DNA from: JBFYKJ01 sp041306005
Lineage (GTDB): Archaea > Altiarchaeota > Altiarchaeia > JAFGQM01
Assembly (NCBI GenBank): GCA_041306005.1
Contig: JBFYKJ010000113.1
Location: 1-18,609, forward strand
Length of the DNA stretch: 18,609 bases
Direction of reading: 5' to 3'
The notes beneath the pieces were generated by a model that saw only the letters and a list, made by a program, of their open reading frames with translations, was not told the origin of the DNA and did no database searches. The translations under genes were made by a program, and so were the position numbers. Shown here one piece after another: positions 1 through 6,633 of the stretch. Each line of letters begins with the position of its first letter. Positions within the stretch are counted from its first letter, which is position 1.

Positions 1-138
1 GGATATTGTGTGAAGTGCAAGGCAAAGCGCGAGATGGTAGATGCAAAGACGGTGACGATGAAGAACGGGCGCAAGGCCATGAAAGGCAAGTGCGCGAAGT
101 GCGGCACCGGCATGTACAAGATCCTGGGGACCTCATAA
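1..138 (+). CDS. DUF5679-like zinc-ribbon protein, 3' end only
   Basis: The first 45 codons of the window are open from base 1 and end at TAA 136-138. The start lies outside the window. The peptide has two Cys pairs, C-x2-C at residues 3/6 and C-x2-C at residues 31/34, separated by a basic stretch containing a KNGRKAMKGKC segment. This is the layout of the very short zinc-ribbon proteins annotated as DUF5679 in several archaeal groups, which begin only a few residues before the first Cys, so little is probably missing. The four Cys would bind one Zn ion. The biochemical role is unknown; nucleic-acid or ribosome contact is only a guess from size and charge. It is followed at once by a T-rich run that looks like an archaeal terminator. 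Confidence 0.8.
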   Translation, partial: GYCVKCKAKREMVDAKTVTMKNGRKAMKGKCAKCGTGMYKILGTS

Positions 139-143
139 GTCCC

Positions 144-166
144 CTCTCTTTTCTTTTTTCCTTTCA
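144..166 (+). terminator. T-rich terminator after the zinc-ribbon gene
   Basis: Directly after the stop codon the plus strand has a pyrimidine tract with several T runs (TCTTTTCTTTTTTCCTTT). Archaeal RNA polymerase terminates on such oligo-T tracts without needing a hairpin. Position and composition support the call; no transcript data are available. Confidence 0.6.
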
Positions 167-213
167 ACATTCTTCCAACCCTCCTCCCACATTCCCCCAA
201 CATTCTTAGCTTC

Positions 214-271
214 CTGCTCTATAGCTGGCATGCTACCTGCGCCGCATACGGCCCACTGCGCTATCGAGCAG
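214..271. repeat. Imperfect inverted repeat, possible structured RNA
   Basis: Arm CTGCTC-T-ATAGC (214-225) is complementary to GCTAT-C-GAGCAG (260-271): 11 of 12 positions pair, with one T/C mismatch. The 34-base interior contains a second small hairpin, GCCG-CATA-CGGC (241-252). An RNA from either strand could fold into a long stem with an inner hairpin. No tRNA, C/D-box or clear H/ACA signature was recognised. Confidence 0.45.
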
Positions 272-282
272 TCTACCCGACA

Positions 283-288
283 TTTTAA
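283..288 (+). promoter_or_regulatory. TATA-like box for the 285-aa gene
   Basis: TTTTAA is centred about 28 bases before the ATG at 314, which would put the transcription start at or just before the start codon. The spacing suggests a leaderless mRNA. There is no purine-rich ribosome-binding site before the ATG. Confidence 0.45.
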
Positions 289-313
289 TCCCTAAGCGCG
301 CAACTAAATAACA

Positions 314-1171
314 ATGGGCCTAAGACGCACCGGGAGGATACTGAAGAACACCGCGCGGCGGCAACCAGTGGCTGCCGCAGTGATCGCAGGCTCGATCGCC
401 GCATCGGTTCCCCTTGGCGGCGCGGCCTTATACCTCCACGAGACAAGCAAACCAATCCAGAGGGTGAACGAGTCCCGGGAGCGGCAAGATACTTTCAGCC
501 AGGGCCGCTACACTATGCAGGCTTTTGCGCCCGAACTCCACAAGGGCCTGAAGAAGGCCGGCCTGCATGACGAGCTCGAGGCCGTCGCGCGAGAGTCGGG
601 CACCGACCCTTTCACCGTGGCCTATGTCTTGTCCCACATGGGCGAGCTTGAAAAGATAAACCCCAAGGACCCGAATCCGCGGTCCGTGTCGCCCTCTGAA
701 TGGCTCGGGGCTGCTTCCCGCAAGATGCGGACCCGGCAGCTGCAGATGGCCCGCGAATCGCCCGACATAGAGACGCCGGGGCTCAGGGTTTCCAAGCAGT
801 ACAAAAGCGTCCTTGACGCGGCCGGCAGGATGCTGCAGGACAGGCAAACGCGCGCCGGCACTAACAGCCTTATAGCGCATCTGCGCGGCCTCAATGCGAA
901 CGAGATACACTCCATTTATTCGGCGGAGATGAATCCCGCGGCGCGCAAGCACAGGTTTGCCCCGCCCGACGCAAGCGACCTCAAGGAGTGGAAGAGCCTA
1001 AGCAAGCCCCCCAAGAAGATAGAGCTCGATAACCCGATTGGCAGGCTGTCGCCGCGCGGAAAGCCCCTTTTCAGGCCCGGGCAGGTCGAGGCGAGGCTGG
1101 CGGCCTTAAGGCCCGGCAAGGCCCTGCCTACAAAACAAAATAGGCAGCCGATGAGGCGCGGCCGGGCTTAA
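314..1171 (+). CDS. Membrane-anchored protein of unknown function, 285 aa
   Basis: I do not recognise a family. The N-terminus is basic (residues 1-18) and is followed by one hydrophobic, Ala/Gly/Ile-rich segment at about residues 19-41. The rest is a polar, strongly basic, mostly helical chain. This fits a single N-terminal membrane anchor or uncleaved signal with the bulk on one side of the membrane. The Cys-free C-terminal third is rich in Pro, Lys and Arg and ends RRGRA. The ATG at 314 is about 28 bases after a TATA-like box, as expected for leaderless transcription. GC-rich third codon positions support real coding. The overlapping minus-strand frames show no recognisable protein and look like shadows. 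No function is proposed. Confidence 0.65.
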   Translation: MGLRRTGRILKNTARRQPVAAAVIAGSIAASVPLGGAALYLHETSKPIQRVNESRERQDTFSQGRYTMQAFAPELHKGLKKAGLHDELEAVARESGTDPFTVAYVLSHMGELEKINPKDPNPRSVSPSEWLGAASRKMRTRQLQMARESPDIETPGLRVSKQYKSVLDAAGRMLQDRQTRAGTNSLIAHLRGLNANEIHSIYSAEMNPAARKHRFAPPDASDLKEWKSLSKPPKKIELDNPIGRLSPRGKPLFRPGQVEARLAALRPGKALPTKQNRQPMRRGRA

Positions 1172-1227
1172 GGCGCATTTCCATCCTTTATAGCCCTACC
1201 TATATGCCGTGTGTTGGAAATAATCCC

Positions 1228-1234
1228 TTTTTAA
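1228..1234 (+). promoter_or_regulatory. TATA-like box for the 161-aa gene
   Basis: TTTTTAA is centred about 26 bases before the ATG at 1257, again fitting a leaderless transcript. It is preceded by a purine-rich stretch (GGAAATAA) that could serve as a TFB-recognition element. Confidence 0.5.
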
Positions 1235-1256
1235 GCCGCTATTTTCAGACTGGGAT

Positions 1257-1742
1257 ATGTCATCTTCCGACCCGAAGGCGGCTGACACAGCTGGGGTGTA
1301 CTCGTTGTTATCCAAGGCAGAGTCAGCCGGGCTTGATTCGGGCAAGGGCCATTTCCTTAAACTCTTGGATTCAGAGCTGAAGGCTGCAGGCGTTGCGATC
1401 CCGGCCGCAGACCGCGCCAAATGGATAGTCTCCCCAGACCTTGGCACCCTCATCGATTTGTGGAAGTCCGCAGTCGACGACTCGACCTTCGAGGGCCCCG
1501 CGCTCGCAAGGGACATACTCGCGCTCCATGGGCTGATACCCGGCGGGCCGAGGATATACACGAAAGAGATAGTAAAGGACCTGATGGACCCCGGTGAGGC
1601 GTATGCGATGCCGGTTTCGGACCGCGAGGGTCAACACCTGGCGACAATAGTGCACGTCGGCCCCAAGGCCAAAGAATCGGATGTGCGCGACCTTGCCCGC
1701 TCGCTGATAGCCGACCCGACCGGGAGGACGGAGTTCGCGTGA
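1257..1742 (+). CDS. Hypothetical protein, 161 aa
   Basis: This is a soluble, acidic, Cys-free protein with no signal peptide or membrane segment and no family I can name. The first 70 residues look helical (LLSKAESAG, HFLKLLDSELKAAG). The segment at about residues 88-125 contains an ARDILALHGLIPGG run and a DLMDPGEAYAMPVSD run. A mixed alpha/beta tail follows (HLATIVHVGPKAKESDVRDLA). Composition and GC-rich wobble bases match the neighbours, so it is probably a real gene. The ATG is fixed by its spacing from the TATA-like box. It converges with the minus-strand 228-aa gene across a 71-base gap that holds a small hairpin. No function is proposed. Confidence 0.65.
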   Translation: MSSSDPKAADTAGVYSLLSKAESAGLDSGKGHFLKLLDSELKAAGVAIPAADRAKWIVSPDLGTLIDLWKSAVDDSTFEGPALARDILALHGLIPGGPRIYTKEIVKDLMDPGEAYAMPVSDREGQHLATIVHVGPKAKESDVRDLARSLIADPTGRTEFA

Positions 1743-1769
1743 ATAGGGCCGGGTCCGCGTGGGCGGGTT

Positions 1770-1782
1770 TGCGCAAGGCGCA
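1770..1782. terminator. Small hairpin between convergent genes
   Basis: TGCGC-AAG-GCGCA is a perfect 5-bp stem with a 3-base loop, 28 bases after the 161-aa gene and 32 bases beyond the stop of the convergent 228-aa gene. It could end both transcripts. No strong T run follows, so the terminator role is tentative. Confidence 0.3.
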
Positions 1783-1813
1783 CCTTTACATACCCAAACA
1801 ATATCTATTAGCT

Positions 1814-2500
1814 CTATCCGCGGCGGGGTTTCACGGCCCGGGGCCCGGCAGCCCTCTTCTTCGGGCCCGGCAGGGCTGGCATTTTTCCGCCCCTCCCAAG
1901 CCTCCATCGGGCTCCGCCGGAGGGTTTTTCGGGCATCGGCCCGGCCTCTTCAATGAGCGACTTGAATCTTCCCGGCGCGACGATGCGGATTCGGCCCCTC
2001 GCGGGCGCTCTCCCGGCCGGGTACTTCAGCGTTTTCTCCCGCTCGCCGGCCCGCGGCTCTTTGGCCCTCCCCGGAACCCGCCCAATGCTTGACACGGCAC
2101 TCGAGATCCCCGCGGCGTCCAGCTTGGGCGCCACTACCATCATCGGGACGCCCGCAACCTCCATAAACTTGCATTCGTAGCCGTGGAATCTCTTGCCGGA
2201 CCCGCCAAGGGGCCTGCTCATGAGCACTCTCCCGATTTTGTCGACATCCAGCGTGTAAGTCTCAAGCGTCTGGCCCTCGAAGTGCCCCAGCACAGGGCCC
2301 ACGGCCTTGCCCATCTTTACGGGGTTGATGGCGAGGAAGGTGTGGCCCTCCGGGCCTTCTATAGGCACCTTGGTAAAGCGATATACATCTCCCGGGTGCC
2401 GCGCCAATAGCTTTGAAGGCATGTTCGCCCTTCCCCTGTCATCTATCCGCTGAACGCCGGTTTTTCTACTCATGGGTTTTTCTGCCCTTGCCTGTTGCAT
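1814..2500 (-). CDS. Protein with AbrB/MraZ-like N-terminus and basic Pro/Gly tail, 228 aa
   Basis: The segment at residues 15-40 (VQRIDDRGRANMPSKLLARH, then PGDVYRF) resembles the swapped-hairpin AbrB/MraZ pattern, in which a D-x-x-GR-x-x-(L/M/I)P motif precedes a helix and a GD turn. If correct, the head would bind DNA or act as an antitoxin-like regulator. This is a resemblance only. Residues 40-130 appear to be a beta-rich globular region. From about residue 140 to the end the chain is low-complexity and very basic (Arg, Lys, Gly, Pro, Ala), as in nucleic-acid-binding tails. The longest frame starts at 2500. An internal ATG at 2473, just before SRKTGVQRID, is an equally possible start. 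No partner toxin-like gene is adjacent. Confidence 0.6.
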   Translation of the reverse strand: MQQARAEKPMSRKTGVQRIDDRGRANMPSKLLARHPGDVYRFTKVPIEGPEGHTFLAINPVKMGKAVGPVLGHFEGQTLETYTLDVDKIGRVLMSRPLGGSGKRFHGYECKFMEVAGVPMMVVAPKLDAAGISSAVSSIGRVPGRAKEPRAGEREKTLKYPAGRAPARGRIRIVAPGRFKSLIEEAGPMPEKPSGGARWRLGRGGKMPALPGPKKRAAGPRAVKPRRG

Positions 2501-2555
2501 CCTCGCGGCTGTCGGGCATGCGGCCGCAATTAATAAATTAATATGGCGGTTAGAG

Positions 2556-2563
2556 TATTTAAA
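2556..2563 (-). promoter_or_regulatory. TATA-like box for the 228-aa gene
   Basis: On the minus strand this reads TTTAAATA, close to the archaeal TATA consensus. It would give a start site near 2533 and a leader of about 30 bases to the ATG at 2500. A second AT-rich stretch (2529-2541) lies nearer the gene and could act instead. Confidence 0.45.
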
Positions 2564-2605
2564 CCCGGCAACGGCGCTTTTTTAAGCCCACCAAACCTGC
2601 CACCC

Positions 2606-2613
2606 TATTTTAA
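2606..2613 (+). promoter_or_regulatory. TATA-like box for the DUF2070-helicase group
   Basis: TATTTTAA would set a start site near 2636. That is just before an in-frame GTG at 2642 and about 54 bases before the ATG at 2690 chosen here. The DUF2070 start is therefore not settled by the promoter. Confidence 0.4.
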
Positions 2614-2689
2614 CCCTTCCCTTCAAACTTAACCCGTATAAGTGCAGGCGTTCGCCGCGGGCCGCGCGAATACCTGCCGGGGCCAAGAA

Positions 2690-4384
2690 ATGGACGCTAG
2701 GGGATTAAAGAAATTCTCGTTCATCGGCGGGAGGAGCCCGTCGGCCAGGGGCATGGCGGTGCTGATAGCCCTGCTGTGCCTGCTCGGGTCGTTTGCCTCC
2801 GGGCTCGTGATAGGCCTGCCGCTGCGGGCGCACCAGATAGTGCTTGCCGCGGGCCTGATAGCCGCCACACTCGCCGCAGGCTTTGCAATCACAAGGCTCG
2901 TCCCGGGCTTCAAGCTCAGCTGGGCGTACCTCACGTCGTTCATCGCGGCGGCGGGGCTGATTGCGGCCGGCATGATATTCCACTTTTCGACGAGGATAAC
3001 ATTCATAGACACGCTGGTGTTCTGGACCGCCGCGGCATACGCGCTTTGGATGCTCGCCCTCACCGGGATAGGCTCGCTCCCCATAGGCCCGAAGAGCATG
3101 GGCATCGCCCTTATCCAGCCTGCGCTCATCTGGCTGGTGCTCTGGTGCGCCGTTGAGATGCAAGCGGCCCCCATAGTCCCCATACTCCTTCTCGTCGTGG
3201 CGATATTCGCATCCACGATAGTCATCTTCTTCAACGAATACCTGTTTTCGATAATGTTCGTCGGCGGCGTCTCGGGGATGAACCAGCTGAGCCAGTTCCT
3301 CAGGGGCGTGCGCGGCGAGCAGGTGGACCTTGACGTGGGCCACAAGATAGACGCGCTCGTCCAGTACCTAAAGTTCAAGCACGGGAACCGGGAGACCGTG
3401 CTCCTTGCGCCGTGGCTGCACTGCGGCCCGCTTAGGAGCGTGGGCGGCGGGAACCTGAGCTCGACTTGCATAGCAAAGCTCAATAACCGGCATGGGCCCT
3501 CATATTTCCTCCACGTGCCGTGCGGCCACGAGTATAACCCGTCGGGCGACGTGTCAAAACAGGTCCTTGACACAATAGAGAAGGGCGGATGGTCGGAGCT
3601 CAATGCCTCCCGGGTCGTCCGCTGCGGGAAAGACGGCATATCCGTGGCGGGCCAGAGGCTTGGCGACGCATATCTCCTCGCATTCTCGAGCTTGCTGATA
3701 GACGACTACGACATCGGCATCTTCAGCGCCCTGAGGGAGCGGCACAGGGACAAGAAGGTCCTCTTCATCGACTCGCACCTGAACCCTCCGATGGACGTCT
3801 GCGACTATGTCGGCGCGTTCAGCGGCAGGGCGGCGGATGTCGGCGCGCTGGCCGACGAGCTGATAGACAAGCTGTCAAAGGAGCCGCTCTCAAAGGCGAG
3901 CATCGGCGCCGCGTTCTCCAAGCAGCAGTCCGGAAGGGACTGCTACACCGTTTTTGCGATGGCCGTAAGGACTGAAGGCCAACGGCATTCGACCGAAGGC
4001 CAACGGCATTCGACCGCGATATACTTCGCGTCGGACCTCAACGGGCTATCCGAGGGCGAGCTTAAGGATGTCCTTGCCGCCGGGGCGTCCCTCGGCGCGG
4101 ACGACGTCCTCCCGTTCACGACGGACTCCCACGGCCTTGTCGTCAAGTCGCTCATATCAAGGCATGACCTCCCGATGGACCTTGTCGCCTCCGTGATGAA
4201 AAAAGCCGTGGACAGCATCGCCCGGGCCGAGGCCGCATACGGCGAGGCGCGCGTCAAGGGCGTTCGGGTAATGGGAAGCTCCTACTACGAGCTCACGACG
4301 CTTGTCAACATAATGACGCGGGTGATGCCGGTGCTCTTCCTCGTCCTCTTCATATTCTTGGCAGTCTTCTTATGGATATCCTAA
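2690..4384 (+). CDS. DUF2070 family membrane protein
   Basis: About six hydrophobic segments fill residues 18-205. A large soluble domain follows, and the last 20 residues form one more hydrophobic segment (VLFLVLFIFLAVFLWIS). The soluble part has the hallmarks I associate with archaeal DUF2070: a His-x-Gly-Pro motif (LHCGPL, H244), then H275 and a GHEYNP motif (H280), then a DSHLN motif (D361, H363). These His/Asp/Glu residues look like a metal or catalytic site facing the cytoplasm or the outside, but no member has a reaction I can name. An upstream in-frame GTG (2642) would add 16 residues. I chose the ATG because it places LKKFSF a few residues before the first membrane segment, as in the family. 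A 21-base tandem duplication inserts a TEGQRHS repeat. The 3' end overlaps the helicase gene by 13 bases. Confidence 0.85.
   Translation: MDARGLKKFSFIGGRSPSARGMAVLIALLCLLGSFASGLVIGLPLRAHQIVLAAGLIAATLAAGFAITRLVPGFKLSWAYLTSFIAAAGLIAAGMIFHFSTRITFIDTLVFWTAAAYALWMLALTGIGSLPIGPKSMGIALIQPALIWLVLWCAVEMQAAPIVPILLLVVAIFASTIVIFFNEYLFSIMFVGGVSGMNQLSQFLRGVRGEQVDLDVGHKIDALVQYLKFKHGNRETVLLAPWLHCGPLRSVGGGNLSSTCIAKLNNRHGPSYFLHVPCGHEYNPSGDVSKQVLDTIEKGGWSELNASRVVRCGKDGISVAGQRLGDAYLLAFSSLLIDDYDIGIFSALRERHRDKKVLFIDSHLNPPMDVCDYVGAFSGRAADVGALADELIDKLSKEPLSKASIGAAFSKQQSGRDCYTVFAMAVRTEGQRHSTEGQRHSTAIYFASDLNGLSEGELKDVLAAGASLGADDVLPFTTDSHGLVVKSLISRHDLPMDLVASVMKKAVDSIARAEAAYGEARVKGVRVMGSSYYELTTLVNIMTRVMPVLFLVLFIFLAVFLWIS
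3971..4012 (+). repeat. 21-bp in-frame tandem duplication
   Basis: Two 21-base units (3971-3991 and 3992-4012) differ at a single base (ACTGAAGG versus ACCGAAGG). They encode TEGQRHS twice within the soluble domain of the DUF2070 protein. Length divisible by three keeps the frame. Confidence 0.9.
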
Positions 4385-6633
4385 AGGGCCGCCCCCCTCA
4401 GATGCAGGACGGCGAGGATAGCGCAGCCGCATGCCCTGCCGGGCCTGAAAGCGCGGTTTCTTCCTCAAGCCCCATCGGCAAGACCGCCCCCGCAGCCGCG
4501 CTTCCCGACAAGGCACTTCCCGTAACTGCGCTTCTTGACAAGACACTCTTCCCCTTTTCAAGAATACGCGACGAGCAGAAGAGGATGCTGGAGGATGCTT
4601 ATTCCGTAGTCAGTTCGGGCGGTTCCCTTCTCGCCCACGCCCCGACGGGAATCGGGAAGACTGCCGCATCCCTCCCCCCGGCAGTGGCATACGCCCTCGA
4701 GGCGGGCAAGACGGTATTCTTCCTAACCCCGAAGCACAGCCAGCACCGCATCGCGGTCGAGACGCTCAAGAAGATGAACGCGGCGCACGGGAAGAGGATA
4801 GTGGCAATCGACATGATAGGCAAGCAGTGGACATGCCCGTATGAGTCCGCCCGCGACCTGTCATCATCCGAGTTCAACCACTTCTGCCGCGCCCACAAGA
4901 GGAACGAGACATGCAGGTTCTGCAACAGGGTGTACGAGCCGGGGGCCAAGGAGCTAACCCCCGCGGCCCGCGCGGCGATAGAGGCGATAAAGAAGGGGAG
5001 CCCGCTCCACGCGGAGGAAGCAGTCGGGATATGCGGGGCGTCGGAGTTGTGCCCCTACGAGATAAGCGTCATCGCCGCCCGCTCTGCCAACGTGATTATA
5101 GGGGATTACTACCACATCTTCCACCCCCACGTGCGCCAGATGCTCCTTTCCAAGATGGACAAGGCGCTTGAAGACGTCATCCTCATAGTCGACGAGGCCC
5201 ACAACCTGCCCGACAGGGTTAGAAAACTGATGAGCTCGACCCTCAGCGAGTACACCGTATCCCACGCCCTTAAGGAGGCGCACTCGCTCAGGGAGGGCGG
5301 CATCGAGGAGAGCCTGGACTCCATAGCCCACGCCCTTGACCGGCTGTCAAAGGGCATGCGCGCCGGCGGGGACATGAGGAGGAACGAGTTTGTCAGCGCG
5401 AAGGAGCTTGCCCGCGGCGGCGAGATGTTCGTCAAGAAGGAGCAGTTCATAGCGGCGGTGGAGGGCGAAACGGGGATAAAGCTCGACCTGCTGGTCGAGG
5501 ATTTGGACAAGTTCGGGGACATTGTCCTTGAACTGCCCAACCGCTACCGCAGCTTCGCATCCTCGGTATCCGAGTTCCTGGCGGGCTGGGCCGAGGACAG
5601 GGACGAGACTGCATACGCGCGCATATTAAATACTTATCAGTCGCAGAGCGGCAAGCGGTACGAGCTATCGATGGACTGCCTGGACCCGGCGCTCTTCAGC
5701 GGCGAGGTGTTCTCCCGCGCGCACGCATCGATACTGATGTCGGGCACACTCCTCCCGACCGAGATGTACGCGACTGTCCTCGGCCTCGGCGAGGCCCGGG
5801 CGGAGCAGTACCATAACCCATTCCCGCCCGAGAACCGGTTGGTGCTTATGACACACGGGATAACGACGAAGTTCACCCAGCGGAGCGACCACATGTGGGG
5901 CAAGATAGCGGCCACGCTCTCGCGGGTGATCAACGAAGTCCCCGGGAACGTCGCGGCGTTCTTCCCGTCGTATAACATGTTGGATAGAATATCCACGATG
6001 GCCAGGGTACGGAAGGAGCTCCTGCTCGAGAGGCAGGAGATGAGCAAGTCAGAGCGGCATGCGCTCTACAAGCGGCTTGCGGAACTGTCCAAGCCCGAAG
6101 GGGGTGCCGATAGCCCTTCCCCCGACATTTCGCACGGCGGCGCCAATAATATCCACCCTCCCTTCACCACGGCGAATAATATCCACCCTCCATTCACCAC
6201 GGCGAATAATATGCGCCCATCTTCCGGCGGCGCGCTGTTCGCGGTCCAGGCCGGGAGCTTCAGCGAGGGCATGGACTTCCCGGGGAGGATGCTGGATTGT
6301 GCAATCGTCGTCGGCCTCCCTTTGGAGAAGCCGACTTTGGAAACCGAGGCGCTCATCCGCTACTACGACTCAAAGTTCGGCAGGGGATGGGACTACGGGT
6401 ATATTTACCCGGCGATGAACCGCGCCCTTCAGGCCGCGGGAAGATGCATCCGCAGCGAGACGGACCGGGGGGTCATCGTCCTCATGGACGACCGCTTCCA
6501 GTGGCAGAATTACAAGAAGTGCTTCCCCAAAGACATGAAGTTCGTTCTGACCGAGGTCCCCGAGGAGCACGTAGCTGGCTTTTTTAGCTTAAAGCCGCAT
6601 AATCAGAAAAATGCCCAAAGGGCCGATGTTTAA
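4372..6633 (+). CDS. XPD/Rad3-type iron-sulfur DNA helicase
   Basis: This is a superfamily 2 helicase, expected to unwind DNA 5'-3' using ATP in repair or related processing. Walker A is APTGIGKT (residues 90-97), and the Walker B box is VDEAHN (D274-H277). Motif V-like GSFSEGMDFPG lies near residue 626, and motif VI QAAGRCIR is at 687-694. The 4Fe-4S ligands are most likely C155, C181, C184 and C227; C227 sits in a CPYEISVIAARSANVIIGDYYHIF-type stretch like the CPYYS...ADVIALTYPYFF region of Sulfolobus XPD. At 753 aa it exceeds the usual 550-650. The extra length is a low-complexity 58-residue N-terminus before LFPFSRIRDEQ, and a roughly 40-residue insertion before GALFAVQAGSFSEG made of tandem repeats. 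ATG 4372 overlaps the DUF2070 gene by 13 bases, suggesting coupled expression. A bacterial DinG-like helicase is less likely, given the archaeal context. Confidence 0.9.
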   Translation: MDILKGRPPQMQDGEDSAAACPAGPESAVSSSSPIGKTAPAAALPDKALPVTALLDKTLFPFSRIRDEQKRMLEDAYSVVSSGGSLLAHAPTGIGKTAASLPPAVAYALEAGKTVFFLTPKHSQHRIAVETLKKMNAAHGKRIVAIDMIGKQWTCPYESARDLSSSEFNHFCRAHKRNETCRFCNRVYEPGAKELTPAARAAIEAIKKGSPLHAEEAVGICGASELCPYEISVIAARSANVIIGDYYHIFHPHVRQMLLSKMDKALEDVILIVDEAHNLPDRVRKLMSSTLSEYTVSHALKEAHSLREGGIEESLDSIAHALDRLSKGMRAGGDMRRNEFVSAKELARGGEMFVKKEQFIAAVEGETGIKLDLLVEDLDKFGDIVLELPNRYRSFASSVSEFLAGWAEDRDETAYARILNTYQSQSGKRYELSMDCLDPALFSGEVFSRAHASILMSGTLLPTEMYATVLGLGEARAEQYHNPFPPENRLVLMTHGITTKFTQRSDHMWGKIAATLSRVINEVPGNVAAFFPSYNMLDRISTMARVRKELLLERQEMSKSERHALYKRLAELSKPEGGADSPSPDISHGGANNIHPPFTTANNIHPPFTTANNMRPSSGGALFAVQAGSFSEGMDFPGRMLDCAIVVGLPLEKPTLETEALIRYYDSKFGRGWDYGYIYPAMNRALQAAGRCIRSETDRGVIVLMDDRFQWQNYKKCFPKDMKFVLTEVPEEHVAGFFSLKPHNQKNAQRADV
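4498..4557 (+). repeat. Diverged 30-bp tandem repeat in the helicase N-terminus
   Basis: Two neighbouring 30-base units begin GCGCTTCCCGACAAGGCACT (4498) and GCGCTTCTTGACAAGACACT (4528). They encode ALPDKALPVT and ALLDKTLFPF. The units are alike but no longer identical, so the duplication is older than the one at 6145. Confidence 0.65.
6145..6210 (+). repeat. 30-bp in-frame tandem repeat in the helicase C-terminal domain
   Basis: Two nearly identical 30-base units (6145-6174 and 6175-6204; one C/A difference) are followed by the first bases of a third. Each encodes NNIHPPFTTA. The unit uses AAT codons, whereas the surrounding gene mostly uses AAC. This suggests a recent insertion in a surface loop between conserved helicase motifs. 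Confidence 0.9.
6580..6593 (+). promoter_or_regulatory. TATA-like stretch inside the helicase 3' end
   Basis: TTTTTTAGCTTAAA lies within the last codons of the helicase gene. Its first part is centred 28 bases before the ATG at 6611, the leaderless spacing seen for other genes here. The 167-aa gene may therefore have its own promoter as well as read-through. Confidence 0.4.

Larger units (their letters stand above)
139..313. other. Intergenic spacer with inverted repeat
   Basis: No convincing reading frame is seen here. The spacer holds the T-rich terminator, a pyrimidine-rich stretch, an imperfect inverted repeat with arms 214-225 and 260-271, and the TATA-like box of the next gene. Confidence 0.5.
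2501..2689. other. Divergent intergenic promoter region
   Basis: This AT-rich spacer separates the minus-strand 228-aa gene from the plus-strand DUF2070 gene. It holds TATA-like boxes facing both ways and an AATTAATAAATTAATAT tract (2528-2544). No reading frame of its own is convincing. Confidence 0.5.

Noticed and set aside
6..209. 67-codon plus-strand frame at the left edge
   Set aside because: It overlaps the zinc-ribbon frame and runs into the pyrimidine-rich terminator. The Cys pairs in the other frame are decisive.
428..952. 174-codon minus-strand frame over the 285-aa gene
   Set aside because: No promoter and an atypical composition. The plus-strand frame has a TATA-like box at the right distance and a clear N-terminal anchor.
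2642..2689. GTG at 2642 as the start of the DUF2070 protein
   Set aside because: Possible, since it lies close to the predicted transcription start, but the added 16 residues have no family counterpart. The ATG at 2690 fits the usual distance to the first membrane segment. Left open rather than excluded.
2629..3639. 336-codon minus-strand frame over the DUF2070 gene
   Set aside because: No recognisable domain, and it is fully covered by a well-supported membrane protein gene.
6145..6210. Tandem repeats in the helicase as a CRISPR or mobile-element signature
   Set aside because: The units are directly adjacent with no spacers, keep the reading frame, and have no flanking target duplication or transposase.
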